This document shows, piece by piece, positions 13,145-21,136 of a DNA stretch of 32,974 nt (its first letter is position 1; the number at the start of each line of letters is the position of its first letter). The stretch is from Streptomyces inhibens. GTDB taxonomy: Bacteria > Actinomycetota > Actinomycetes > Streptomycetales > Streptomycetaceae. A model generated the notes under the pieces. That model searched no databases, was not told the DNA's origin, and saw only the letters and a program-made list of their open reading frames with translations. The stretch spans positions 21,516-54,489 of the forward strand of contig NZ_QUAC01000234.1 in NCBI RefSeq assembly GCF_003389455.1. Reading direction: 5' to 3'. The translations under genes were made by a program, and so were the position numbers.

Positions 13145-14160
13145 CCGCGCTCCAGCTTTTCGTGGGCCTGCTGACGCTGGTCGTCAACGCCTTCTTCGTG
13201 GGCGCCGAGTTCGCCCTGATCTCGGTGCGCCGCAGCCAGATCGAACCGTACGCCGAGCGCGGTGACCGCCGGGCGGCCAGTGTGCTGTGGGGTCTGCAGC
13301 ATGTCTCGGCGCTGCTGGCGGCGGCTCAGCTGGGCATCACGCTGTGCACCCTGGTGCTGGGCGCGGTTGCCGAGCCGGCCATCGCGCACATCCTGGAGCC
13401 GGTGTTCCATGCGGTGGGCATCTCGCAGACGCTGATCCACCCGATCTCGTTCGTGATCGCCCTGTCGCTGGCCACGTATCTGCACATGCTCTTCGGCGAG
13501 ATGGTGCCGAAGAATGTCGCACTGGCCGAGCCGGTACGCAGCGCGCTGATCCTGGGGCCGCCGCTGGTCGCGCTGACCCGGACGCTGCGCCCGGCGATCT
13601 TCGCGATCAATGCGCTCGCCAACGGGCTGCTCAAGCTGCTGCGGGTGGAGACCCGGGACGAGGTGGCCGCGACGTTCTCGGACGACCAGCTCGCGAAGAT
13701 GGTCGAGGATTCCCGGCAGGCCGGACTGCTCGACGAACGGGCCCAGGAGCGGCTGCGGGACGCCCTGGAGCTGGGCCGCCGCCCCGTCAGGGACGTGGTG
13801 CTGCCCGTCGAGAAGGTCGTCTCCGCACGGATGGGGATCACCCCCGAGGAGCTGGAGCGCCTGGCCGCCGAGTCCGGCTTCTCCCGCTTCCCCGTCGTCG
13901 ACGAGACCCAGCGCATCCTGGGCTATCTGCACGTCAAGGACGCGCTGGACGCCATACCGCGCCAGGTGCCGTTCCCGGTCTCCGCGCTGCGCCCGATCGC
14001 CCGCGTCAAGGCCTCGACACTGCTGGACGACGTGCTGACGGCGATGCGCGGATCGAGTACGCATCTGGCCGCGGTGATCGGCGACGACGGGCGGCTGGCC
14101 GGTCTGGTGACGATGGAGGACGTGCTCCGGGAGCTGGTGCTGCAGCAGCCCCCGGCCTGA
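13141..14160 (+). CDS. Second CNNM-type membrane protein lacking the CorC domain
   Basis: A 339-residue paralogue of the previous protein. It has the DUF21 membrane domain (ITLCTLVLGAVAEPAIAH, HMLFGEMVPKNVALAEP) and two CBS domains (RDVVLPVEKVVSARMG, FPVVDETQRILGYLHVKDAL, LAAVIGDDGRLAGLVTMEDVL). It ends right after the second CBS domain, without the C-terminal CorC_HlyC domain. The ATG overlaps the upstream stop as ATGA, so translation is coupled and subunits should be made in similar amounts. A long/short pair of this kind is common in actinobacteria and suggests a heterodimeric transporter or sensor, which is inference. Confidence 0.9.
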   Translation: MTALQLFVGLLTLVVNAFFVGAEFALISVRRSQIEPYAERGDRRAASVLWGLQHVSALLAAAQLGITLCTLVLGAVAEPAIAHILEPVFHAVGISQTLIHPISFVIALSLATYLHMLFGEMVPKNVALAEPVRSALILGPPLVALTRTLRPAIFAINALANGLLKLLRVETRDEVAATFSDDQLAKMVEDSRQAGLLDERAQERLRDALELGRRPVRDVVLPVEKVVSARMGITPEELERLAAESGFSRFPVVDETQRILGYLHVKDALDAIPRQVPFPVSALRPIARVKASTLLDDVLTAMRGSSTHLAAVIGDDGRLAGLVTMEDVLRELVLQQPPA

Positions 14161-14201
14161 GCGGCCCGAGCGCCCTGGCAAGGGGGCCGGAAGACAACGG
14201 A

Positions 14202-14239
14202 CTGACCGATCGGTTAGATTGCTGACCGGTCGGTTAGAT
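14202..14239. promoter_or_regulatory. Two TetR-type operators, 20 bases apart, upstream of the FAD monooxygenase
   Basis: CTGACCGATCGGTTAGAT (14202-14219) is repeated as CTGACCGGTCGGTTAGAT (14222-14239), one difference in 18 bases. Each contains a 10-base palindrome-like core, ACCGATCGGT or ACCGGTCGGT. The 20-base period puts two dimers on about the same DNA face. This is the usual design of a TetR-family site, and a TetR gene lies just beyond the monooxygenase. The -10 may be TTAGAT in the second copy; no -35 is clear. The assignment to that regulator is inferred. Confidence 0.7.
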
Positions 14240-14306
14240 GCATGCCTTCCGGCGCTGCGTCCCCGCCGGTCGTCATCGCATCCGTACGCGACAAGGGGGC
14301 TGAAGC

Positions 14307-15623
14307 ATGGACCGCACGACGTGCTGCATCGTGGGCGGCGGACCCGCCGGAATGATGCTGGGACTGCTGCTGGCCAGGGCGGGCGTCGAGGTGACCGTCC
14401 TGGAGAAGCACGCGGACTTCCTGCGCGACTTCCGCGGGGACACCGTGCACCCCTCGACCCTGCGGCTACTGGACGAGCTCGGGCTCGGCGAGGCGTTCGC
14501 GCGACTGCCGTTCGCCAAGCTGGAGGAGATGCGGGCACAGATCGGCGGGACGACGGTCGTCATGGGCGATATGCGGCGCATCCCCGGCCGGCACAAGTAC
14601 TTCGCCATGGTCCCGCAATGGGACTTCCTCAGCCTGCTCTCAGCCGCGGCCGCCGGGGAGCCCGGCTTCACCCTGCGGATGCGCACCGAGGTCACCGGGC
14701 TGCGCACCGAGGGCGGCCGGGTGACGGGGGTGCGCTTCACCGACGAGCACGGCGCGCCCGGCGAGCTGGCCGCGGATCTGACGGTCGCCTGCGACGGCCG
14801 GGACTCGGTGGTACGGCAGGCGGCCGGGCTGCGGCAGCAGCTGTTCGAGGTGCCGATGGACGTCTGGCAGGTGCGGGTGGACGCTCCCCCAAGCTCTCAA
14901 CTGCTCCCCCACTCTCGGCTTCGCTCAAGCGGGGGGACCCCCATGCGCAGGGGGGACCCCCATTCCGACGACCTCAAGAGCGGCCGGGTCTTGGCCCGCT
15001 TCGGCGGCGGCCAGGCGGCGGTCACCATGGACCGCGGCACGTACTACCAGACCTCCTATCTGATCGAGAAGGGCCGGGACGCACAGCTGCGCACCCACGA
15101 CATCCAGTGGCTGCGGGACCGGCTCGGCGCGCTGTTCGGCTGGGACGACGAGGTGACCGGCGCGATCGGCTCCTGGGACGACGTCAAGCTGCTGGAGGTG
15201 ACGTTCGGCCGGCTGCGGCGCTGGTACCGGCCCGGTCTGCTGTGCATCGGGGACGCGGCCCACACCATGTCGCCGGTCGGCGGCGTCGGGGTCAATCTGG
15301 CGCTGCAGGACGCGGTCGCAGCGGCCCGGATCCTGGCCGGGCCGCTGTGCCGTGGCGCGGTCGGCTTGGCGGATCTGGCGCGGGTGCAGAAGCGGCGGCA
15401 GCTGCCGATGGCCGTGGTGCAGAAGTCCCAGCAGGCCGAGCACTCGATGATCCGTGCCGCGCTGGACGGCACGCTCGACGGCGACCGGCTGCCGGTGCCG
15501 ATGCGGCTGCTGCGGTGGGTGCCGCCGCTGCGGACGGTGACCGGCTACCTCGGCGGGATCGGCGTACGCCCCGAGCGGGCGCCCGCCTTCGCGCGGGTCA
15601 GGGCCGGCGCTCGATCGCGTTGA
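14307..15623 (+). CDS. FAD-dependent monooxygenase, group A hydroxylase type
   Basis: A 438-residue flavoprotein. Residues 6-26 hold the dinucleotide-binding GxGxxG (IVGGGPAGMMLGLLLARAG). The middle motif is VACDGRDSVVRQAAG, and the second FAD motif is IGDAAHTMSPVGGVGVNLAL near residue 314. Such enzymes use NAD(P)H and oxygen to hydroxylate aromatic or polyketide-like substrates; the actual substrate is unknown. About 27 residues near 193-219 (rich in Pro, Ser, Arg) are encoded by a GC-rich repeat that appears inserted in frame. Twin TetR-type operators lie upstream. The 3' end overlaps the convergent TetR gene by 26 bases. Confidence 0.9.
   Translation: MDRTTCCIVGGGPAGMMLGLLLARAGVEVTVLEKHADFLRDFRGDTVHPSTLRLLDELGLGEAFARLPFAKLEEMRAQIGGTTVVMGDMRRIPGRHKYFAMVPQWDFLSLLSAAAAGEPGFTLRMRTEVTGLRTEGGRVTGVRFTDEHGAPGELAADLTVACDGRDSVVRQAAGLRQQLFEVPMDVWQVRVDAPPSSQLLPHSRLRSSGGTPMRRGDPHSDDLKSGRVLARFGGGQAAVTMDRGTYYQTSYLIEKGRDAQLRTHDIQWLRDRLGALFGWDDEVTGAIGSWDDVKLLEVTFGRLRRWYRPGLLCIGDAAHTMSPVGGVGVNLALQDAVAAARILAGPLCRGAVGLADLARVQKRRQLPMAVVQKSQQAEHSMIRAALDGTLDGDRLPVPMRLLRWVPPLRTVTGYLGGIGVRPERAPAFARVRAGARSR
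14883..14964 (+). repeat. REP-like palindromic repeat inside the monooxygenase gene
   Basis: The stretch is built from blocks GCTCCCCCA and GGGGGGACCCCCAT, each present twice, around CTCTCGGCTTCGCTCAAGC. It has the make-up of the short GC-rich palindromes scattered through Streptomyces genomes, and a related copy lies at 16333-16370. Here it is within a coding region and keeps the frame open. Location within the protein is between the FAD-domain and substrate-domain strands, likely a surface loop. Confidence 0.65.
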
Positions 15624-16221
15624 GGGTGAACTCCTCCAGCTCCGCGGCCGCTGCGTCCAGGTCGAGCTCCGGGTGGACCAGCCAGTGGGCGATCACCCCG
15701 TCGATCGCCCCGCCGATCGCCAGGGCGACCGTCCGCACATCGAACTCCCGGAACACGCCCGCCTGCTGACCTTCCGTCAGGAGTGCGGCGAGGGCCTGCC
15801 AGCGGCCGTGGGTGTCGTGCGAACCCGGCGTCTTGAGCCGGGTGCCGCCGTGGTCGTCGAGCAGCATCTCGGTGATCACGCGCACCTGGCAGCGGTTGGC
15901 CTGCTGGTAGCCGATCATCGCCCGTACGTAGGCGATGACCGCCTCCCGCGGGCCCGACGCCTGCGCCAGCCGCTCCGCGACATAGGCGCTGAACTGCTCG
16001 ATCACCTGCTCCAGCGCCGCCCGGGTCAGGTTGTCCTTCGAGGAGAAGTGGTAGAGCACCGCGGCCTTGGACAGCCCGGCCCGCTCGGCGATCGCGGACA
16101 GCGAGGTCGCGGGGTAACCCCGGGTGGAGATCAGCTCGATGGTGGCCTCGATGAGCTGCTGCCGGCGGGCCCGCTCGGTGAACGTCGGCTCGTCGGGGTC
16201 GGCGCCCCGGCGGGGAGTCAT
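15598..16221 (-). CDS. TetR-family transcriptional regulator
   Basis: A 207-residue TetR protein. The DNA-binding domain covers about residues 15-62 (RRQQLIEATIELISTRGYPA TSLSAIAERAGLSKAAVLYHFSSK). The helical C-terminal part ends ELEEFTLNAIERRP. The ATG at 16221 is chosen over upstream starts because it has AGAGGTGG before it and gives the normal family length; longer versions would translate a palindromic repeat. It faces the FAD monooxygenase and overlaps it by 26 bases. The twin palindromes at 14202-14239 suggest it represses the monooxygenase. Confidence 0.9.
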   Translation of the reverse strand: MTPRRGADPDEPTFTERARRQQLIEATIELISTRGYPATSLSAIAERAGLSKAAVLYHFSSKDNLTRAALEQVIEQFSAYVAERLAQASGPREAVIAYVRAMIGYQQANRCQVRVITEMLLDDHGGTRLKTPGSHDTHGRWQALAALLTEGQQAGVFREFDVRTVALAIGGAIDGVIAHWLVHPELDLDAAAAELEEFTLNAIERRP

Positions 16222-16332
16222 CGCGCGTCCACCTCTGCCTTTCCTCGGCTGCCTGCCGTCGCCCTTGGGACGACAACAGACCGTACACCGCGCGGGAAAC
16301 GCCGGACGGTGAGGGATGCCCGCCTCGCCGCC

Positions 16333-16370
16333 CTCCCCCAGCCTTCGGCCTTCGGCCGGGGGTACCCCCA
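16333..16370 (+). repeat. REP-like palindromic repeat
   Basis: CTCCCCCAGCC is followed by TTCGGCC twice, then GGGGGTACCCCCA. The C-tract and G-tract pair as a hairpin, and GGGGGTACCCCC is itself a palindrome. This is a typical Streptomyces intergenic repeat, related to that at 14883-14964. It lies in the 362-base gap between the TetR gene and purB (16222-16583), which otherwise holds a hairpin and a promoter element. Confidence 0.7.
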
Positions 16371-16510
16371 CCTCGCTCCTCTCGCCCGGTTTCCGCTACG
16401 CGGCATCTGGTGCCGTGGATGGCCCGGCGGCTCACCGGGCGGTCCTCGGGGGACGGCCGTCCCGCCAAACACCCCGAACTGTTGCCCTACGAGGGCTGAT
16501 CGACTGCGCC

Positions 16511-16541
16511 GTCCCGGCTTGGAGGAAAGCACAGCCGGGAC
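16511..16541 (+). terminator. Stem-loop upstream of purB
   Basis: GTCCCGGCT (16511-16519) and AGCCGGGAC (16533-16541) are perfect 9-base arms with a 13-base loop that contains GGAGGAAAG. It lies about 30 bases before the likely purB -10. It may be a terminator that shields purB from upstream transcription, or a protein-binding site; the sequence does not decide. Confidence 0.4.
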
Positions 16542-16569
16542 CGGGGCGCCGACCTGCGCGAACCGCCAG

Positions 16570-16575
16570 TAGACT
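16570..16575 (+). promoter_or_regulatory. -10 element of a probably leaderless purB promoter
   Basis: TAGACT ends 8 bases before the GTG at 16584 and there is no ribosome site in between. Transcription would therefore start at or very near the start codon. No consensus -35 is visible. Confidence 0.45.
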
Positions 16576-16583
16576 CTCACCAC

Positions 16584-18026
16584 GTGACTGCTGTGTCTGC
16601 GAAGCCTCGCATCCCCAATGTTCTGGCCGGCCGCTACGCCTCCGCGCAGCTGGCCGTGCTGTGGTCCCCCGAGTACAAGGTCAAGCTGGAGCGGAAGCTG
16701 TGGCTTGCCGTGCTGCGTGCACAGAAGGACCTCGGGGTGGAGGTTCCCGAGCAGGCGCTGGCCGACTACGAGCGGGTCCTGGAGACCGTCGACCTGGCCT
16801 CGATCGCCGAGCGCGAGAAGGTCACCCGGCACGACGTCAAGGCCCGGATCGAGGAGTTCAACGCCCTCGCCGGCCATGAGCAGGTCCACAAGGGCATGAC
16901 CTCCCGCGACCTGACGGAGAACGTCGAGCAGCTCCAGGTGCGGCTGTCGCTGGAGCTGATGCGAGACCGTACGGTCGCCGTGCTGGCACGTCTGGGCTCG
17001 CTGGCCGCCCAGCACGCCGAGCTGGTGATGGCGGGCCGCTCGCACAATGTCGCCGCGCAGGCCACGACCCTCGGCAAGCGCTTCGCGACCGCGGCGGACG
17101 AGCTGCTGGTGGCGTACGCCCGGCTGGAGGACCTGCTCTCGCGCTACCCGCTGCGCGGCATCAAGGGCCCGGTCGGCACCGCCCAGGACATGCTCGACCT
17201 GCTCGGCGGCGACGCGTCCAAGCTCGCCGACCTGGAGCAGCGGATCGCCGCGCACCTGGGCTTCGGGCAGGCGTTCACCTCCGTCGGCCAGGTCTACCCG
17301 CGCTCGCTGGACTACGACGTGGTCACCGCGCTGGTGCAGCTGGCCGCCGCCCCCTCGTCGATCGCCAAGACGATCCGGCTGATGGCCGGGCACGAGCTGG
17401 TGACCGAGGGCTTCAAGCCCGGCCAGGTCGGCTCCTCGGCGATGCCGCACAAGATGAACACCCGCTCCTGCGAGCGCGTCAACGGACTGATGGTCATCCT
17501 GCGCGGCTATGCCTCGATGGCCGGTGAGCTCTCCGGCGACCAGTGGAACGAGGGCGATGTGTCCTGCTCCGTGGTGCGCCGGGTCGCCCTGCCGGACTCC
17601 TTCTTCGCGCTGGACGGCCTGCTGGAGACCTTCCTGACCGTGCTCGACGAGTTCGGCGCCTTCCCCGCCGTCGTCGCCCGCGAGCTGGACCGCTATCTGC
17701 CCTTCCTCGCCACGACGAAGGTGCTGATGGGTGCCGTACGCGCCGGTGTGGGCCGCGAGGAGGCGCACGAGGCGATCAAGGAGAACGCGGTCGCGTCGGC
17801 GCTGGCCATGCGCGAGCAGGGCGTCGAGCGCAACGAGCTGCTCGACAAGCTGGCCGCGGATGCGCGGATCCCGCTGGACAAGGCGCAGCTGGACGCGCTG
17901 ATGGCGGACAAGCTCTCCTTCACGGGTGCGGCGGCCGACCAGGTGGCATCCGTCGTCGCCCGGATCGAGGAGATCGCCAAGCAGCACCCGGAGGCCGCGG
18001 CGTACACCCCGGGCTCGATCCTCTGA
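16584..18026 (+). CDS. purB: Adenylosuccinate lyase
   Basis: A 480-residue member of the fumarase/aspartase superfamily. The signature loop GSSAMPHKMN is at residues 283-292. HKGMTSRDLTENVEQLQ and AGRSHNVAAQATTLGKR supply other active-site parts, including the histidine of the second region. The enzyme cleaves SAICAR and adenylosuccinate, releasing fumarate, in two steps of purine nucleotide synthesis. Length and start fit actinobacterial purB. It overlaps nothing upstream and is followed after one base by the mug-type glycosylase gene, so the two are co-transcribed. This is a core metabolic gene and marks the segment as chromosome. Confidence 0.96.
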   Translation: MTAVSAKPRIPNVLAGRYASAQLAVLWSPEYKVKLERKLWLAVLRAQKDLGVEVPEQALADYERVLETVDLASIAEREKVTRHDVKARIEEFNALAGHEQVHKGMTSRDLTENVEQLQVRLSLELMRDRTVAVLARLGSLAAQHAELVMAGRSHNVAAQATTLGKRFATAADELLVAYARLEDLLSRYPLRGIKGPVGTAQDMLDLLGGDASKLADLEQRIAAHLGFGQAFTSVGQVYPRSLDYDVVTALVQLAAAPSSIAKTIRLMAGHELVTEGFKPGQVGSSAMPHKMNTRSCERVNGLMVILRGYASMAGELSGDQWNEGDVSCSVVRRVALPDSFFALDGLLETFLTVLDEFGAFPAVVARELDRYLPFLATTKVLMGAVRAGVGREEAHEAIKENAVASALAMREQGVERNELLDKLAADARIPLDKAQLDALMADKLSFTGAAADQVASVVARIEEIAKQHPEAAAYTPGSIL

Positions 18027-18027
18027 C

Positions 18028-18585
18028 GTGCGTTTCACTCCTGAAGAGCTGCAGGCCGCTCGCGACCGCCTCGTCCCGGACGTGGCGGCGAGCGGCCTGC
18101 GGGTGCTCTTCTGCGGGATCAACCCCGGGCTGATGACGGCGGCCACCGGCCACCATTTCGCCCGTCCGGGCAACCGCTTCTGGCCGGTGCTGCACGCCGC
18201 CGGCTTCACCCCGCGCCTCTTCAGGCCCGCCGAGCAGGAGGAGCTGCTCGCGCACGGCCTCGGGATCACCAATGTGGTGGCCCGGGCGACCGCCAAGGCC
18301 GATGAGCTGACCGCCGAGGAGTACCGCGAGGGCGGCCGGCTGCTGGCCGAGAAGGTGGCCCGGCTGCGGCCTCAGTGGCTCGCCGTCGCCGGCGTCACCG
18401 CCTACCGCGTCGCCTTCGGCGACAAGCACGCCACGATCGGTCCGCAGCAGCGCACGCTGGGCTCCACCCGCATCTGGGCGCTGCCCAACCCCAGCGGTCT
18501 GAATGCCCATTGGACGCTGCAGACGATGGCGGAGGAGTACGGCCGGCTGCGTACGGCGGCGTTCGCGGAGCCCGGCGAAGGGTGA
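18028..18585 (+). CDS. mug: G/U mismatch-specific DNA glycosylase
   Basis: A 185-residue uracil-DNA-glycosylase-fold protein of the MUG type. Motif 1 is GINPG at residues 30-34, with N32 in the position that activates water. Motif 2 is NPSGLN at 154-159. It also has HHFARPGNRFWPVLHAAGFT, typical of MUG. The enzyme removes uracil or ethenocytosine from G mispairs in base-excision repair. GTG at 18028 lies one base past the purB stop. The pairing with purB is probably for expression only. The region 18586-18759 has no gene; a promoter for the next operon is expected there but I cannot fix it. Confidence 0.92.
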   Translation: MRFTPEELQAARDRLVPDVAASGLRVLFCGINPGLMTAATGHHFARPGNRFWPVLHAAGFTPRLFRPAEQEELLAHGLGITNVVARATAKADELTAEEYREGGRLLAEKVARLRPQWLAVAGVTAYRVAFGDKHATIGPQQRTLGSTRIWALPNPSGLNAHWTLQTMAEEYGRLRTAAFAEPGEG

Positions 18586-18759
18586 GGCGCGGGAGGCGGG
18601 TGCGCGTCCGGCGTATGTGAGGGACGCTGGAGTCGGGTCCGTATACGGCCGATCGGCCGCCGTTCGGCTACGCGTCATCTACAAGGCGTGTACATGCCAC
18701 CGCGGCGGTTCTACGCTATCGCCGCCCGTACCACCCCCCTCACCCGTACGGAGGCCCCC

Positions 18760-19680
18760 GTGCCTGCTCCGTCCTCCTCGCCCTCCCCCACCACGCACCG
18801 CGTCCGCCGCTCGCGCCGGCGCAAAGTCGGCGCGCTCGCCGGGGTGTTCGCCCTCGCCACGACCGGACTCGGCCTCTGGGCAGGCACCGGCTTCGGCGCC
18901 GAGGCGGCCACTGCCGCCGTGCCCACCCCCGACCATGTGGTCGTGGTGGTCTTCGAGAACCACGCCTACAACCAGGTGATGGGCAGCTCCGGCGCCCCGT
19001 ACATCAACTCCCTGGCCTCCGGCGGCGCCAGCCTCACCGCGTCCTACGCCGAGACCCACCCCAGCCAGCCCAACTACTACGCCCTCTTCTCCGGCGACAC
19101 CCAGGGCGTCACCGACGACAGCTGTGTGACCCCGGGCTTCAGCGACGCCCCCAACCTCGCCTCCGAGGTGACCGCGGCCGGCAAGTCCTGGGCGAGCTAC
19201 AACGAGTCCCTGCCGTCCGAGGGCTCCACCACCTGCAAGAGCGGCAAGTACGCCCAGAAGCACAATCCGTGGTTCGGCTTCAGCAACGTCTCCACCTCCT
19301 CGGCGCACACCTTCGGCGCGTTCCCCACGGACTTCTCGAAGCTGCCGACCGTGTCCTTCGTCGTACCGAATCTCTGCAGCGATATGCACGACTGCTCGGT
19401 GTCCACCGGTGACACCTGGCTGAAGAACAACCTCAAGAGCTACGCCGACTGGGCCAAGACCCATAACAGCCTGCTGCTGGTCACCTTCGACGAGGACAAC
19501 CGGCTCAGCGGCAACCGCATCCCGACCGTCCTGTACGGCCAGCCGGTGCAGGCCGGGTCCACCTCGGGCACCACCTACAACCACTACGACGTGCTGCGCA
19601 CCCTGGAGGACATGTACGGCACCTCGCATGCCGGGAACGCCGCCGACGCCAAGGACATCAGCGGCATCTGGGCCAGCTGA
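18760..19680 (+). CDS. Secreted phosphoesterase-family protein (acid phosphatase-like)
   Basis: A 306-residue exported protein. The N-terminus has a basic stretch (RVRRSRRRK), a hydrophobic core (VGALAGVFALATTGLGLWAG) and an alanine-rich cleavage zone (AEAATAA). The mature part starts PDHVVVVVFENHAYNQVMGS, continues TASYAETHPSQPNYYALFSG and has LLLVTFDEDNRLSGNRIPTV. This is the pattern of the phosphoesterase family (PF04185-like) that includes phospholipase C and acid phosphatases with an alkaline-phosphatase-like metal site. GGAGG at 18750-18754 sets the GTG start at 18760. It is followed after one base by an MFS transporter, so an operon is likely. Substrate unknown. Confidence 0.85.
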   Translation: MPAPSSSPSPTTHRVRRSRRRKVGALAGVFALATTGLGLWAGTGFGAEAATAAVPTPDHVVVVVFENHAYNQVMGSSGAPYINSLASGGASLTASYAETHPSQPNYYALFSGDTQGVTDDSCVTPGFSDAPNLASEVTAAGKSWASYNESLPSEGSTTCKSGKYAQKHNPWFGFSNVSTSSAHTFGAFPTDFSKLPTVSFVVPNLCSDMHDCSVSTGDTWLKNNLKSYADWAKTHNSLLLVTFDEDNRLSGNRIPTVLYGQPVQAGSTSGTTYNHYDVLRTLEDMYGTSHAGNAADAKDISGIWAS

Positions 19681-19681
19681 C

Positions 19682-21136
19682 GTGTATCTCGCAGACCGCC
19701 GATCCGCCTCGTCCTCCGCGGCGTCCCCGGTGGAGCGGCCGCCCGGCCCGGACCGCCGTCCGGGCCGGCGCGCCGTGGCCGCCGTCCCCTCCACGGTGCT
19801 CGTCCTGGGCACCGTCAGCCTGATCACCGACATCTCCTCCGAGATGGTCACGGCCGTGCTCCCGCTCTATCTCGTCGCCGAACTCGGCCTGTCCCCCTTG
19901 GGGTTCGGCGTTCTGGACGGGCTCTACAACGGGGTGAGCGCGCTCGTACGGCTGGTGGGCGGCCGGCTGTCGGACCGGGGCAGGGGCGGCGGTCACAAGG
20001 CGGTGGCCGTGGTGGGGTACGGGCTCTCCGCCCTCTGCAAGCCGTTGTTGCTGATGGTGCACTCGCTGCCGCTGATCGGGGCGGTGCTGGCGGTGGACCG
20101 TACCGGCAAGGGGCTGCGGACCGCGCCACGGGACGCGATGATCTCCCTGGCCGCCGAACCGGCCACCCGAGGGCGGGCGTTCGGGGTGCACCGGGCGATG
20201 GACACGGCGGGCGCGCTGTGCGGACCGCTGGTGGCGTTCGTGCTGCTGCGGGTGGCGGCGGAGGGCTATGACGCGGTGTTCACGGTCAGCTTCTGCGTCG
20301 CCGTACTGGGCGTAGTCGTCCTCCTGCTGTTCGTCCCTGGCCGCGCCGCACGTGCCGCCGAGCGCACCCCTGCCGCTGAGCGCACAACTCCCGCCGAGAG
20401 CACCACTGTTGCCGAGAGAACCGCTGTTGCTGAGAGCACCGCCGTTGCCGAGAGCACCACTGTTGCTGAGGGAACCACTGTTGCTGAGGAAACCGCCGAG
20501 CGGGACCCGGCCGGGCCACGGATGCCGGTGCGCGCGCTGCTGGGCCGGCCGGAGGTACGCCGGCTGACCGGGTGTGCGGTGTTGCTCGGTCTGACGACCA
20601 TCAGCGACTCCTTCCTCTATCTGACGCTGCAGCGAAGGCTGGATCTGCCCGGCGGGTGGTTTCCGCTGCTGCCGCTGGGGACCGCCGCGGTGTTCCTGTT
20701 GCTGGCGGTGCCGTTGGGTGCGATCGCCGACCGGATCGGCCGCCGGCGGCTGTTCCTGGCGGGGCATCTGGCGCTGCTGTGCGCCTACGGGCTGCTGCTC
20801 GCCCCGCTGAGCGGCGGCGCGGCCCTGGTCTGTGCCGTGCTCGCGCTGCACGGCTCCTTCTACGCGGCAACCGACGGAGTGCTGGCGGCCGCGACCGCCG
20901 ACGCGGTGCCCGAGCACGTCCGCGGCAGCGGGCTCGCCGTGGTCCAGACCGGCCAGACCGCCGCTCGCTTCCTCTGCTCCCTCGCCTTCGGCGCCGCCTG
21001 GACCGCCTGGGGCGACCACACCGCCATCCTGGCCGCCGCCATCGGCCTCGCCCTCGCCGCAGCCGTCAGCGCCCGCCTTCTCCGCCGTGTCGGTGCGTCA
21101 TCGCCCCTGAACTCCCCACCGGAGCAAGCATCGTGA
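19682..21136 (+). CDS. MFS transporter with a repeat-filled central loop
   Basis: A 484-residue major facilitator. The first half has about six helices, with the MFS loop motif GGRLSDRGRGGGHK between helices 2 and 3 and DRTGKGLRTAPRDAMI after helix 4, typical of a group of uncharacterised actinobacterial MFS proteins. The second half has another six helices, with AIADRIGRRRLFLAG as the matching loop. The central cytoplasmic loop carries eight hexapeptide repeats (residues 226-273). GTG at 19682 is one base after the phosphoesterase stop. The stop overlaps the next start as GTGA. The exported substrate is unknown; the three-gene operon suggests a surface or phosphate-related role. Confidence 0.88.
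   Translation: MYLADRRSASSSAASPVERPPGPDRRPGRRAVAAVPSTVLVLGTVSLITDISSEMVTAVLPLYLVAELGLSPLGFGVLDGLYNGVSALVRLVGGRLSDRGRGGGHKAVAVVGYGLSALCKPLLLMVHSLPLIGAVLAVDRTGKGLRTAPRDAMISLAAEPATRGRAFGVHRAMDTAGALCGPLVAFVLLRVAAEGYDAVFTVSFCVAVLGVVVLLLFVPGRAARAAERTPAAERTTPAESTTVAERTAVAESTAVAESTTVAEGTTVAEETAERDPAGPRMPVRALLGRPEVRRLTGCAVLLGLTTISDSFLYLTLQRRLDLPGGWFPLLPLGTAAVFLLLAVPLGAIADRIGRRRLFLAGHLALLCAYGLLLAPLSGGAALVCAVLALHGSFYAATDGVLAAATADAVPEHVRGSGLAVVQTGQTAARFLCSLAFGAAWTAWGDHTAILAAAIGLALAAAVSARLLRRVGASSPLNSPPEQAS
20357..20500 (+). repeat. Eight tandem 18-base repeats encoding AE(R/S)T(T/A)V
   Basis: Eight in-frame 18-base units follow each other: AERTPA, AERTTP, AESTTV, AERTAV, AESTAV, AESTTV, AEGTTV, AEETAE. 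Units use GTT and ACT codons rarely used elsewhere in the gene, so recent duplication is likely. They form a charged, Thr-rich linker between the two halves of the transporter. Copy number may vary between strains. Confidence 0.9.

Noticed and set aside
14883..14964. CRISPR-like or transposon-end interpretation of the GC-rich blocks
   Set aside because: There is no regular spacer pattern and no flanking duplication. The make-up fits ordinary Streptomyces palindromic repeats.
16218..18296. Minus-strand frame of 692 codons opposite purB and mug
   Set aside because: It mirrors the third-base bias of the plus-strand genes, has no domain, and purB/mug are certain.
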